Of a DNA stretch of 64,000 nucleotides, positions 35,589 to 46,728 are shown piece by piece. Source of the DNA: Mycocentrospora acerina (taxonomy: Eukaryota > Ascomycota > Dothideomycetes > Pleosporales). Each line of letters begins with the position of its first letter. Position 1 is the stretch's first letter. A program made the position numbers and the translations under genes. The notes under the pieces were generated by a model, which ran no database searches, was not told where the DNA came from, and was given only the letters and a program-made list of their open reading frames with translations. The stretch spans positions 186,001-250,000 of the forward strand of contig JAKUHH010000303.1 of the NCBI GenBank assembly GCA_022701365.1. Reading direction: 5' to 3'.

Positions 35589-36980
35589 ATGGTGTTGCCA
35601 ACTCTTCGTGTCATTGTTGATGGCGACAGCAGTAAAGTGTACCGTCGAGGGGAAAAAGTTACTGGAAGAGTCATATGTTTGGTAGAAGAGCAGGAATATG
35701 TCGAATCACTCAAAGTAATTCTCACTGGGACCTGTGTTACGAAGACGACAAGGACTTTCTACGTCGCCAGCAAAGAAAGTGGTCGGTCGAAACACGACTA
35801 TGAAGAACGGATCTGCCTTTTCAGTCGCGAGCAAGAGCTAGTACCACGGTCTACCCTCCGTCCTCAAAAGTACTCATGGACGTTCGAGTTTACATTTCCA
35901 GAGTTGACTGAACCTCACTACAAGCGAATCACACATGGAGCCAATTATCTAAGGCGCCCACATCCGCTTCCACCGTCGTTCCAGCTCAAAACTTCTGCTC
36001 CCGGTGGAGCGGCCCAAATATCTTATTCTGTGCAGGCAAAATTAACTCTTGGCGGATCAAAAGGCTCCAAACGAGCCAGACAGATGCTACAATATCATCC
36101 AAAATCGTCAATAGACGCTTCACACGATGCTCCCTTGTTCTCAGCCACACTGTACGGTCAAACCTGGAAACCTACTATTGCAGACGAGGAAGGCAAATCA
36201 GCAGTCAATAAAGTCTTTACCAAAGTTTCGCGCCGCTCTTCGATAAAACCCGACCCAATCCCACGTATCGTACCCACCATCTCCTACCCGGAGAAAGTAG
36301 CCCCAGGACAGCACATCCCGCTCCAACTCAGCCTGATGAACACGCGCGACCCGCTTAATGAGGCACAGTCAGAATGCACTCTCGACTCATTGAAAGTCAC
36401 TATATCAACATACTCGACTAGCATGTGTGGCCACTCATTGACACAGCCCGAGGACCTCGTGCTGAAACACGTCGACTGCATATCACGTACAAACATGAAC
36501 AAACCAATACCATTCGGAACTCCTCAGGCACTGACGGGCAACTTCCGCTTGGTCAACGATGCGGAGTGTGTGCCCACCTTCAAAACCTACACCATCACCA
36601 GACGGTACACGTTAAGCATGAGCATCGGCATCAAATATGCCAACCAAAGCTATACAATCCGCTCCATTACACCGCTCGAGATCCTTCCCCCTCCGTCTCG
36701 TCGGTCGCTGCCGCCACCCATGGAGGAAGGAGACGAGATCGACCCGCTCCCGCTCTACATGCCGAGAGAGATGGAAATGGAGTCTGCACCAGACTATGAG
36801 CTGGTTTGCGCGCTTTCAAGGACGTCATCGGCCTCCACAACTTCTTCTGCAGTCTCAGATTCGGGGAGCTCGAGCTCTAGCATTACTTCTGGGTATGGGA
36901 CGCCGGCTACGACTCCATCGACGCCAGAAAAGGAGATGGACCAACCGGTTTTTGTGCGTGAAGGAGTCCAGGTTACTTGA
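35589..36980 (+). CDS. Arrestin-like protein
   Basis: Single exon, 463 residues, starting MVLPTLRVIVDGDSSKVYRR. The frame is open upstream only from a GTG, so the first ATG is used. The arrestin N-fold is recognisable: VYRRGEKVTGRVICLVEEQE, SLKVILTGTCVTKT and YSWTFEFTFPEL then LPPSFQL and ISYSVQAKLTL. The C-fold follows (PTISYPEKVAPGQHIPLQLS; LTGNFRLVNDAECVPTFKTY). The tail has DPLPLYMP, close to the LPxY/PPxY motifs by which fungal arrestin-related adaptors recruit Rsp5-type ubiquitin ligases, then a Ser-rich segment. Likely an adaptor in membrane-protein sorting or a relative; the exact PPxY is not present, so the ligase link is weak. Confidence 0.85.
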   Translation: MVLPTLRVIVDGDSSKVYRRGEKVTGRVICLVEEQEYVESLKVILTGTCVTKTTRTFYVASKESGRSKHDYEERICLFSREQELVPRSTLRPQKYSWTFEFTFPELTEPHYKRITHGANYLRRPHPLPPSFQLKTSAPGGAAQISYSVQAKLTLGGSKGSKRARQMLQYHPKSSIDASHDAPLFSATLYGQTWKPTIADEEGKSAVNKVFTKVSRRSSIKPDPIPRIVPTISYPEKVAPGQHIPLQLSLMNTRDPLNEAQSECTLDSLKVTISTYSTSMCGHSLTQPEDLVLKHVDCISRTNMNKPIPFGTPQALTGNFRLVNDAECVPTFKTYTITRRYTLSMSIGIKYANQSYTIRSITPLEILPPPSRRSLPPPMEEGDEIDPLPLYMPREMEMESAPDYELVCALSRTSSASTTSSAVSDSGSSSSSITSGYGTPATTPSTPEKEMDQPVFVREGVQVT

Positions 36981-37450
36981 AGGAGTATGTAGATGAAATT
37001 CAATCAAACTACTGCAAAGTTGTGTCCAATAGCAGGGCAATCAAACCGTCATCGCAAAACTCAAGTGGTGTGTGTGTGTGCTGTGTAAGGTCTTGGGCGG
37101 ATTTCTGTAGCACTTCAAGGCAAGCTGTGAGCCGGTCTGACTTTAGTACTACGGATCTGGCTCGCGGGATGTCTCTGTACGGACATGGAGCAGCCTAGGA
37201 GACTTCAAGCGCGCACACACAAGGAAGTGCAAAGCATGAAAGGTAGTATACCGTCTCTCCACCTAAAAGTATAAAACAAGGTCAAGAAAAACAACCCCAT
37301 ACATCTCCAAAGTACATGCACACCTTGACAGCGTGCTCGCCGGCACTCCACACTGAGCGTGAGAACACCACCACCAAACAGCAAACACAAGTAGCCAGGT
37401 CGTGCGTGTAGGTTCTACTGTCTCGCACTCAAACCACGCTACCGATGCTG
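36981..37450. other. Convergent 3' flanks
   Basis: About 470 bp between the arrestin-like stop and the stop of the small minus-strand gene; contains a short GT run near 37067-37080, otherwise nothing. Confidence 0.6.
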
Positions 37451-37742
37451 CTACTGCTGCTGCTTCTGCTGCTCGGAGGAAGAGATTGACAACCCCTGGA
37501 GTGCCAGGTTCGCCGTGTACTCATCAACCATGAGCTTAATGTTGCGATACTGCGTGCTGGTGGGTCCGAACGTCGACAATGCGTTGCGCAGAGATGACTG
37601 CAACTGATGCATCTTAGCAGCAGCGTGTTGCATTGTGGCTGGAACTCGGCCTCGAAAAAAAGACTCGGCCCCATCCAAGCACAGCAGGACAAAAAGTTTG
37701 GGTACATACTGAGAGCAAAAGGTCGTCTGGCTGCATTGGCAT
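37451..37742 (-). CDS. Very small hypothetical protein, helical
   Basis: Tentative two-exon model: exon 1 37706-37742 and exon 2 37451-37638 (67-nt intron, weak GTACCC donor, TTCCAG acceptor), 74 residues, starting MPMQPDDLLLSV. The stronger GTATGT donor at 37709 does not keep frame with any nearby acceptor. Exon 2 reads MQHAAAKMHQLQSSLRNALS, then FGPTSTQYRNIKLMVDEYTA and LALQGLSISSSEQQ with a Gln-rich end. The amphipathic pattern suggests two helices, as in a small complex subunit. If the first exon is wrong, the ATG inside exon 2 gives a 60-residue product. I do not recognise the family; coding status rests on the helical, low-noise translation. Confidence 0.45.
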
Positions 37743-38060
37743 TTTTGTTGCAGGTGTGTCTACAAACGTGAGAAATTGTTTGTTGCAATCTAAAGCCGCT
37801 CCAGTGAACAATATCAATAGCCGTCAGTCAGTCGAGGCGTTGGTCGTCGCTGCCAGGTTGAAAGACGTGAAAATACAAGGAAGCAAAGGTGAAGTAGTGT
37901 GGGGCACAAACCACACACTCCTTCCAATCCATCTCCTGTACTACATCTAGCTAAACAACCCCCACACAGCTGAAGATATCCGACAAAAATCACACTAATC
38001 TCCCCCGCAAGAGGAGCACCTCAGAACAACATCGCCAAAAACAAAAATGAAGCGTATGAT
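37743..38060. other. Short intergenic region between the small gene and tRNA-Leu
   Basis: About 320 bp; the only recognisable element is the Pol III T-run near the tRNA. Confidence 0.6.
38043..38047 (-). terminator. RNA polymerase III terminator (T5) of tRNA-Leu
   Basis: Five T residues on the minus strand, 13 nt after the 3' end of the tRNA, followed by another T-run. Confidence 0.75.
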
Positions 38061-38157
38061 GATCAGAGTGGGACTTGAACCCACGCTCTTTCGAACTGCG
38101 GTTGTATAGGTAGAATTGGACCTAAACACAGCGCCTTAACCACTCGGCCATCTGACC
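38061..38157 (-). tRNA. tRNA-Leu(UAG) with a 19-nt intron
   Basis: On the minus strand the acceptor stem GGTCAGA pairs with TCTGATC, and the D arm is GCCGAGTGGTTAAGGC. The anticodon stem CTGTG/CGCAG encloses TTTAGG, an intron, then C, giving anticodon UAG (reads CUA leucine). The intron is 38102-38120, at the canonical position after base 37. A long variable arm (TTCGAAAGAGC), as expected for leucine, precedes the T arm GTGGGTTCAAGTCCCAC. The discriminator base is A. Internal A and B boxes are intact, so it looks functional. Confidence 0.95.
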
Positions 38158-38646
38158 GGAAAGAATGTATGCTTCGATGGAGTGTTGGATTGTTTCAGGG
38201 TATATATAATGTTGCTTAAACCCTGTAGCAACTCTAGACTCTCCACTGACCATCTACAATGTGGTGATTTTTTGATAAATGCAGTAAAGAATCCGTCCGC
38301 AACGGGCCTGCTCGATTCTGTGTTCTCTCCAGGATACTTTGTTGCGTCAGTGTGGACGATCTCGTTCGGCCATGGTGCCGATGAAAGTTCCAAAAGTTGG
38401 TATGTAACCTAACGGCGTCACGCTGATGTTTGTGTATGTTCAAGAAAAAACAGTGAGTATAGTAAGGTAATTAATTATAAGATTATACATAAAGAGTTGG
38501 GTATATGATGCAGAGGTATCTCGGCCCTCGTTTGCCATTCTCCAAACCAGACTTTTCATTTACGCCATCCCATGATGCGACCGTAATGCAGAACGCTGAC
38601 ATTCAACAAAGCAAGAAAGAATATATCAAGAAGAAATCGTCATCCT
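38158..38646. other. tRNA upstream flank / 3' flank of MFS gene
   Basis: About 490 bp, AT-rich near 38460-38500; no supported gene. Confidence 0.6.
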
Positions 38647-40652
38647 CTACGGGCGCCCACTGTTTGACCTCGCCCTGTTGACGAAGCTCTCCCTCGTGTT
38701 GACACGATCAATCTCGTACGGGTTGTCGTAGTAGTCGTCTCCCACCCGTACCGATCTGCGACTCCTCGTCGACCGGCCGGTGGTAACCTTCTTCAACGCA
38801 TTATCCGTCTCCGTCTCCTTCTCCGTCTTCATCTCCGCGAATCCGGGGGTGTGCTCCTCTTCGTGAGCCTCCATCTCGGCCTCCTCCTCCTCGGCCTGGA
38901 GTGTCGAAGCGCGCGAGGTGTTGTTGATGTCTTCAAGGACGGGGTTTCGTGCTTGTTCTTTGGCAGCAGCCTGGTTGCGGATGCGCTGCATGAAGGCGTC
39001 GGCTTCGGCGGCATACTTGCACTTCATGCGGATCTTGGCGCCGTACTTGTAGAAGAAGAAGGGCATGGGGATGCAGGCGAGAGCGAGGAATGCGGGAACG
39101 GAAGATGCCCAGTGGATACCGAGACCGGCGTACATCTAGCAGAATGTTAGTATAGGTCAATGAACTTTGGCGAGAGTAGACGTACCTCTGAAGTGAAGAG
39201 AGGGAATGCAGCTCCGAAAATCGATCGGATAATACCGTTGGCGGCCAGAACGGAAGCAGCAAAGATGGTGTAACTGTCAATCAGGTAGTTCATAATGCCG
39301 AGGAAAACGAGGACCATGCCAAAGCCGAACGGAATGGCTGCGCACACACTGGCTGCCCATGGCAAAGATGGCGAGTTGGTCCAGGCGAACCAGAAGAGAC
39401 CTATGGGGAGAACGATACCACCGACGATGCACATGGGCAATCTCATCTCGGGTGTGGTGTAACCGACTCCGGATTCTTTGACCTTCCTCATATACATCTT
39501 GTTGTCGTAAACAATGACATAGGTGAGAGCAAGAACAATCCCAACGGCGACAGCGATGAAAGGTAGGCCGCTGATGCCTTCGTTCCAGCCGCGGCCTCGG
39601 CGGTATACAATAGGAAACGCGCCAAACAGCATGTAAAGGATACCGTAGATGATAGCATGGTAGAGAGAAAGGAGAAGAACAATCGGCTCGCAGAACAGAA
39701 GAATCCAGGGTCGCTTGAGGCCGGTAGCGTAAGCATCCTTGAGCGACACTTTGCCTTGGAGAATGTCAGTCCTGGATCTGTAAACCTTTCCGGACAGCTT
39801 GGATAGCTTGTTTGCACGTGCCCTCAACAAGACTGGTGGGTAGGTTTCGGGAACCAGGCAGACGCAGATGATAAGCATAACACCAGACCAGATGGCCATC
39901 AGTCCACTGACCCAGCGCCAGCCCTCGGTCATTCCAAGAAATCCACCGATGATGGGTCCAAGGACAGGTCCCATGAAAGGCGCGGCAGAAAAGAGACTCA
40001 TGGCCAATCCACGCTCATTTGCAGTGAACAAATCGGCAATGACACCACCGGCGTTTGTTAGAGGACTGGATCCAAAGGCGGCGGCCATAAATCGAAGAAT
40101 AAGCAGTGACCAGATGTTTTGCGCGCCGGCAACGCCAGCATTAAAAGCGGTAAAAGCAATATAGGTTCCAGTGAAGACAATTTGACGGCCATAAAGTTCA
40201 GAAAAGGGTGCCCAAAGTAACGGACCAAGGGCGAATCCAAGCACGAATAGAGATACTCCTAGTGTTACGACTGTCTGACTGACGTCAAACTCAATCATGA
40301 TCTGCTGGATGCCTATATGGATGTTAGTAACTTATTTCCGACGCCTCAATATTGGTAATGACGTACCTCCAGAAAACGCTGACGAGCAGAACGACACCAC
40401 CAAAACTGAATTAGCTACGCAGAGTGCCATTACCCATTTCTTCATCTTTGGCCATGTCATGGGGTTTCTCGGGTCGTTGTCCATCCACTCAACAACAAAA
40501 GGATCCTCTTCTGTGCCAGAGCCCTCGTACTCGTAGTTGATTATTTCGTTCGTCACGACACCCAGATCTGTAATCATATTCCAGTGCGAAATTCCTTCTT
40601 TTCCTGACTCTACATCCATGTTGCCCTGCCCTGGTTGGGCTGTCTTCTCCAT
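38647..40652 (-). CDS. Major facilitator superfamily transporter (polyamine/drug:H+ antiporter type)
   Basis: Exons 40367-40652, 39186-40312, 38647-39135, introns 54 and 50 nt; 633 residues. The cytosolic N-terminus carries the subfamily signature DNDPRNPMTWPKMKKW, after which twelve membrane segments follow, starting at VMALCVANSVLVVSF. Motif-like loops are seen: APFSELYGRQIVFTG (loop 2-3, the RxGRR-type site), and GPVLGPIIGGFL in segment 5, the glycine-rich antiporter motif of 12-TMS DHA1 transporters such as Tpo1 and Flr1. Exon 3 gives the last membrane helices (GIHWASSVPAFLALACIPMP) and a long acidic, Arg/Ser-rich cytosolic tail. Substrate cannot be told from sequence. The start is the first in-frame ATG; nothing adjacent suggests a metabolic cluster. 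Confidence 0.93.
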
Positions 40653-42097
40653 GTTGGCGTTTGTTGCCGTGTCGACGTGTGTTGTTGGTGTACGATTGAT
40701 AATTGTTGAAAGGGGAGTATACTCAGACGAGCAGGGATTAAGGAGATGTGCTTCAACCGAATACAACAGATATAAACAAAATTCACTTGCAAGTCAAAGC
40801 GGGACAAGCCACATATAAACATGTACCAACGTCAAGGGTACGACAGCGTAGGACCCATCAACCAGGGTGCTAAGATACGGACAATGATCCATCGATTACT
40901 GAATGAAGGCGACACCAGAAATTTCGTAGCCAAGTCTTGCCCGAGCGTCCGAGGCTATCCCATTCCAAGGTATTATATTCTTTTAACCTCTATCCCCGGG
41001 CCAATCAAACGAATGAAACTGCTGTGGTGGCCCAGGCGGAATCGGGCGAAAAGGAAAAAGACTTTGATTCTTGCGCACTGTGCAGATCTTAAGATTGTGC
41101 GTCATACAACGGCAGATTCGCTAGTCAACCACGTGACGGCCGAAAGAGGTGCGAATCCGAGAGCCGAGGTTAATCAAAGTTTTTCGAGGCTCGTTTCAGT
41201 CCCCTAATGGTCCAACTCAAAGCACACTGTTGCGGTGTGAGTCGGCAATCGGCTGTCAGCCACGCACGATGATGAGAATTTTTGTGCGACGTCAGACGAG
41301 AGACGAACGTTTGATTGCTGATCAATCACTCCACTCTTCTGTCCCCCCTTCTCCGCAGCAATATATGACTTGTTTGCACGCGCGGACGGAGGGTCGGATT
41401 TGTCGTGAAACACCAAGAGCACTTGTCGAGTTCTAATCGGTGCGTCCCCTATAACTCCGACTTGGGCTTGGTAATCTTGTGGCTTTCGGAGATGATTACC
41501 CACCGATCACGAGATTTCCAAACCATACCCGCATCAAAGGTGTTCTCCCATACCAAGCCTCTTTGTTGATTGCTTGGGGATCTTGGAATCCTTCGCACTA
41601 TGTATTGTCTTGGTTGCTCCTCACCCACCCTCCGCCAATTTCTTCCGCCAGAGACTTTGGTTTCGATACATGTTTTAAATCACAATTGACTTAAACCCGG
41701 TTAATGCGGCTCAAAACAAGCTCCCATTAGGGCCCACTGTAGACGGGGCTCCCGAGAAAGTGGATCTGCTATTATTTTTACGCACGATTCGTGTACGTTC
41801 TAGAAAGCACGTTGGGTTGCTGTAGGAGATTGGCCTCGACACATTCGTACTGGAGCCGAGGTTCAAATTGATTCATTCTGTTGAAAGTTCGCAAGCATGG
41901 CTATTTCAATCTCAGCCCGTTTCGAAGATGTGCCGTGTTTTTAATATAGGTAGCGCCACTTTGAAGTGTGAATTGTTTGTGTGCATACATACGCCAAACA
42001 CAATCGTGTATCCTTTAAACTCCGTTTTCAAAGCATAAACCATGTCAAACTTTTGGTTCCCCAGTTGCACATTTTTGACCCAAACCCTTTTTGACGA
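40653..42097. other. MFS-gene promoter and 3' flank of PUT2
   Basis: About 1.4 kb, no supported gene. Small open frames only. Confidence 0.6.
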
Positions 42098-44139
42098 CTA
42101 AACCTCATTGCTAGGGTATTCGACCTTCTCAGTAGCAAGAAACTCCTCCTTGATCGACCTAACATTGACAAATCTCGACAACAGGTTCGCGCTTCCAGCT
42201 TTGTCATTTGTACCGCTTGCCCTCGATCCACCGAACGGTTGTTGTCCAACAACAGCGCCGGTGCACTTGCAGTTGATATAAAAGTTGCCAGCTGCGTTCC
42301 TGAGCACATCCGACGCGTACTTGATGACTTCGCGGTCCTTGGCAAAGACAGCGCCCGTCAGCGCGTACTCGGATGTATCGTCGATCTGTTTGCAGATCTG
42401 AGCAAAGGCGTCGGGCGCCGCGTCGTCGTATACATAGACGACTAGCACGGGGCCAAAGAGTTCGCGTGAGAGAAGTGGGTGGTTGGGGTTTGTAGTACGG
42501 TAAATGGTAGGGTGGATGTAGTAGCCCTTGCTGCTATCGTGCTTACCGCCAACTAGCAGCTCCAGTTCCGAGTCGTTCTTGGCCTCATCGATGACGCCGG
42601 AGAGCTTCTTGAAGCTTGCTTCATGGATCACGGGACCGATGAAATTGGAGAAGTCAGAAGGCTCGCCGATCTTCAGAGCCTCCGTCTCTGCGACCAGCTT
42701 CTTCTGGAATTCTGGCCAAACAGACTTGGGAACATAGGCCCGAGAGCAAGCACTGCACTTCTGACCTTGGTACTCGAATGCTCCACGAACAGTCTGAATA
42801 GCTGCGTTGAAAACATCCGCGTCCTTGTGTATCAAGTGGAAGTTCTTGCCTCCTGTCTCGCCAACAATGCGAGGATAGCTCTGGTACTTTCCGTCCGCAA
42901 CACCACCTGCAATCTTTCCATACAATGATCGGAATACTGCTGTGCTTCCTGTGTAGTGCAGGGCCGCGAATTGTCGGTGGGACAACACCTCTTTCGTGAC
43001 TGCTTCGGCATCACCAGGGACGAACTGAATCACATTGGGAGGAAGTCCGGCTTCAATGAGGATTTGGTAGATGAGCCAGTTGGAAGCAATCGCGCCAGGA
43101 GATGGCTTCCAAACCACTACGTTGCCCATGAGTGCTGGTGCGGCTGGAAGGTTTCCGCCGATGGCGGTGAAGTTGAATGGAGATACAGCGTACACGAAAC
43201 CCTCGAGGGCCCGGTATTCAACACGACTGCGACGGTTAGCTGGTGCCTACAACTGTCACCAAAATTGGGACATACTTCCAAACTCCGGGTGAGTTGTGCG
43301 CTGGCTGGTGGCCATATGTCTCTTCTGCATACTTGACGTTGAATCTTCTCCATGTTAGTCGCGTGAATAATGAAGCAGCGATAAAGACTCTACCTCAAGA
43401 AATCGCACAGCTCTGCCGCCGCATCAATCTCCGCTTGCCAAGCATTCTTTCCCTGTCCCACCATAGTAGCTGCCATAATATCATATCGATATTTTGTAGA
43501 TATTAGATCTGCTGCCTTCAAAAACACTGAAGCACGCTCGGCAAAGGGCAACGACTCCCATGCGGGCTTTGCTGCCAATGCGGCGTCTATGGCCTTCTTG
43601 ACATCGGCTGGGCTGGCGTTGGAGTATTTGGCGACCACATCAGCGTGTGACGAGGGATCGTGCTGGGTAAGAATCGAGGAGTTGTTGATCTAGGTATATT
43701 AGCCAGAAACCTCTTTCTCCAAGCCCATCTACACTCACAAGCTCACCCCCAACCGCCAAAGGCACCTGAACTGGGCCTTGTTTCTTCAGCACTGCGACTG
43801 CCTCTTGGAGCTTCTGCCTGTCCACAGAGCCTTTGGTATAATGTTGCTACGGGGCGAAAGTTAGCCACCATTGCATTTTCAGAAGCACAAATATTTCTGA
43901 CTAACATTTGGCTCATTGTTGATTGTGGGGATCTTGAAGCTCGCAATTGTCCCCGCATACCGCCTGGATGCTACCTGCGCGCTGGCACACGCAGCAGGGA
44001 GGGCATTGAGCGACTTGGAGACCGAACGGAGGGGCTTGAGACTCTTGGATGGACCCATTGTGAAGAACTGAGGGATTGTATACCGCTGGATTCTTGGGCG
44101 AGGAATGATTTTGTATCTGGAGCTCGAAGCTTGCATCAT
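42098..44139 (-). CDS. PUT2: Delta-1-pyrroline-5-carboxylate dehydrogenase, mitochondrial
   Basis: Exons 43906-44139, 43739-43846, 43394-43689, 43276-43344, 42098-43226; 611 residues. It oxidises P5C/glutamate semialdehyde to glutamate with NAD, the second step of proline catabolism, in the mitochondrial matrix. The N-terminus has a basic, Ser/Ala-rich presequence ending near YAGTIASFKIPTINNEPN. ALDH features: nucleotide-site segment NVVVWKPSP, FTAIGGNLPAAP, the general-base Glu in VGETGGKNFH, the catalytic Cys in EYQGQKCSACSRAYVP, and the end-motif VGQQPFGGSRASGTNDKAG. The ATG at 44139 gives the longest presequence; an internal ATG (MGPSKSL) is an alternative. Two in-frame acceptors 3 nt apart precede exon 4. 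Lies upstream (tandem) of NUG1's 3' end, no shared function. Confidence 0.96.
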
Positions 44140-44513
44140 GAGCTCTGGGGTTTGAGCCGATGAAAGCCGTGAGTGTGGGGCAGCGTGAACAGCTCCACTT
44201 CACCATCACTGATGCAGATCCTCACATAAGTCGCATGCCATTGCTCAACCGGGGCCGATATCGCTGTGAGTTTACGCGGCCAGAAGCGGTACGGAAAGAT
44301 GGCAAGCTTTTCGCAATATCAGTTTGGTATTGCAACGAGAACTTCTCGTACATAGCCCTTGCGAAGACATAATGTGTTTTTTCGACATCGGAAGTAATGT
44401 TGGTATTTTCGTGACATCCATCTACGTACAGTTCTAGTCTGATGAATGCCTCAAGGCCCAGTTTTGAACGCCGAATCGCCCGTATAAAAAAGTACCTTCA
44501 GTAGTAGCTATGC
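44140..44513. other. PUT2 promoter
   Basis: About 370 bp between the PUT2 start and the NUG1 stop; both genes read leftward. Nothing else recognised. Confidence 0.6.
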
Positions 44514-46266
44514 TCACAACTCCATCGCATCCTTGTCATTCGCATCATCACCCCATAGACCCTCCAACTTGAACTCAGCAGCCCACTCCTTGACGATCTC
44601 CTTCTGATCGCCTACAAGACCGCCCTTTGTAGCCGGAGCGGTCTTTGTGCTAGTAGAGGCTGCAGCAGGGTTGTGCTTCGGGGGGGTTGCCCATCCCTGA
44701 ATTCGTCCATCTCTCCAGTCATTGATGACTGTCTGTGCTGCACTATGAAGGTTGGGAACACCTCCCCTACCCAGACGGCCTCTCTTCCTTGCAACCTGAA
44801 CCAAGAAATCTGTTGTCTTGTCTCCGGCGACAGTGTGCAACGCTGTCAAATCGTAGACGGCCATGAGCTTTGCGAACAGGTCCTCTGAAGAAGAAAGCCT
44901 CTTCAACAGTAAATTCACAGCAGGAACAGGGTCGTCAATATCCTTTGGCGGGATAGCGTTCAACAAAATTTGTCGTGCTTGTTGCTGCACTCTGTTCTCC
45001 TTTGATCCCTCTGAGTTGTTGGGGAAGACAATACCAGGCGAGTCGAGGAGCTTCAACTTGTTGTCTAGTTTAACCTCGCGCAAGCTCGTGGTGACACCAG
45101 CCTCCGCACCTACTGGGCAAGCAGCAGTCCTTCCACCCATCCTTGAAGACAGAGCGTTGATGACAGACGACTTGCCGACATTGGGGTAACCAATAATTCC
45201 AACCTTGACTGAGCGCTTAAGTTGTCGGGACTCGGCAAAGGTCTTGAGAGCCTTGAAAAGAGTTTCGGATGTACCCTTCATTGTAAGATCCTTGTGTTCG
45301 AATGTCTTTGCGTTTGGCGCGGGTTTCGATGCGCGAAGTGGAAGGGTTGGGAACGAGCGGCGGAGGTGTATGAGCCATGACCGGAGGACTGGTGGCGGCA
45401 CAAGATCGATCTTGTTCAGGATGAAGATCATACGCTTGCTTCCTCTGTCGGCTGACATGACCATCTGCTCCACCTCCTTTGATCGCGTCCCCTCTGGATC
45501 TCTTGCATCAAGGACGTACAAAACGACGTCTGCAGAATCAACAACCTGCTTGTACACTTTGTCGAACTGCTTCCTTGAAGAGTCCTTGCGAACATTGACG
45601 TCGTCCTCCTCGTCGAATCTTGTGAAGTCATCCTCATCTTCTGAGTCGTCGTCCATAGCGTCTTCGTCTTGGCCGTTCTGCTTGTCAAATGCAGCAGCGC
45701 GCGCTTTAGCTGATGCAAGCAAAGCAGCCATGGGATTGGAATCGTCCTGTCCAGACTTAGTATTTTTGCAGAGGCAACAGAATTGGGCCAACTAACCACC
45801 TGCATGGAATCGTCCATCTCACTGTCATCGTCGTCGTCGAGGAGCTCGTTGTCTTCCACGTCCAACTCTTCGTCGGCCTGTGTAGCAGCTCCGACACCGA
45901 GCCTTTGCTGCTTGGCCAGTTCCCGACGACGAGCACTCTCCTCCTCCTTCTGTCTCCGTTGCTCTTCGACTTCTGCGAGAATTTTGTCCTTGTATGGGAA
46001 CAAATTAGGAATACCTGGGTCCTTCTTCGACTTGGATCGCCATGTTGGATCCTGTCCATTTGTGTAAGTATATATATAGAGGCGCCAGCCTTGCACGATT
46101 GTCGTACCTTCTTGGCAATCTTCTTGTCTTTTCGCTGCTTCGCCGCCGATGCCTTTGCGCGACTATGGCGAAGGCGCACGGGAATACGCTTCGATTTGGG
46201 CTCTTAGCGAATTATTAGTACTTCGCGACCGTAATGAGACTCAGAAAACATACTTCCGACCTTCAT
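44514..46266 (-). CDS. NUG1: Circularly permuted GTPase for 60S ribosome assembly
   Basis: Exons 46254-46266 (13 nt), 46108-46202, 45797-46051, 44514-45746; introns 51, 56, 50 nt; 531 residues. Nug1 (GNL3/nucleostemin family) acts in nucleolar and nuclear maturation of pre-60S particles. N-terminus after splicing is MKVGKPKSKRIPVRLRH, then the basic AKASAAKQRKDKKIAKK region that binds pre-ribosomal RNA. The G motifs appear in permuted order: G4 NKID near residue 232, G1 GYPNVGKSS near 307, G3 DSPG near 356. An acidic segment (DEEDDVNV) precedes them. The C-terminal domain has IPPKDIDDPVPAVNLLL and KRGRLGRGGVPNLHSAAQ. The start codon lies on a 13-nt exon; the 425-codon open frame seen unspliced starts inside intron 3. 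Confidence 0.95.
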
Positions 46267-46728
46267 TTTGGACTGTTATCTGGGGTGGATGTTCTGTGGT
46301 TGTGGTGCTAGCAGCGCTCAAAATAATTTAGAAAATCGAGTTCCAAACTCTTGGCACTGGCAGGGATGTAGGCGGTGACGTTCGGCAGTATCTTGCATGT
46401 CCCCTCATGTGATTTTTGTACCATTGTCAAGTATCATGCTCGTTGAAATCAAAATACATTCCTGATCCTAGTAGGCTAATCAGAAACTTTCAAATTCTTC
46501 TGCATTCGGGATTGCGGTTTTCATTATAGAACACTTCACCGACTGGCATACCGATGACTGGTCATCCGGCGGTCGGGATACCCAACATGGCTAATGCAAC
46601 TATGCACAGTTGGCCTGAGGTGTCTGCTCTAGCTCCGGCATCGCCACCTTCTTGCCTTTGTTATAACTTCTCACAAAGAACACTATTTGTGACTCTCTAA
46701 GATTATCACTGGTTTGAAGCTCAGCACG
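46267..46728. other. Divergent promoter, NUG1 and HAD phosphatase
   Basis: About 460 bp, no gene seen. Confidence 0.6.
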
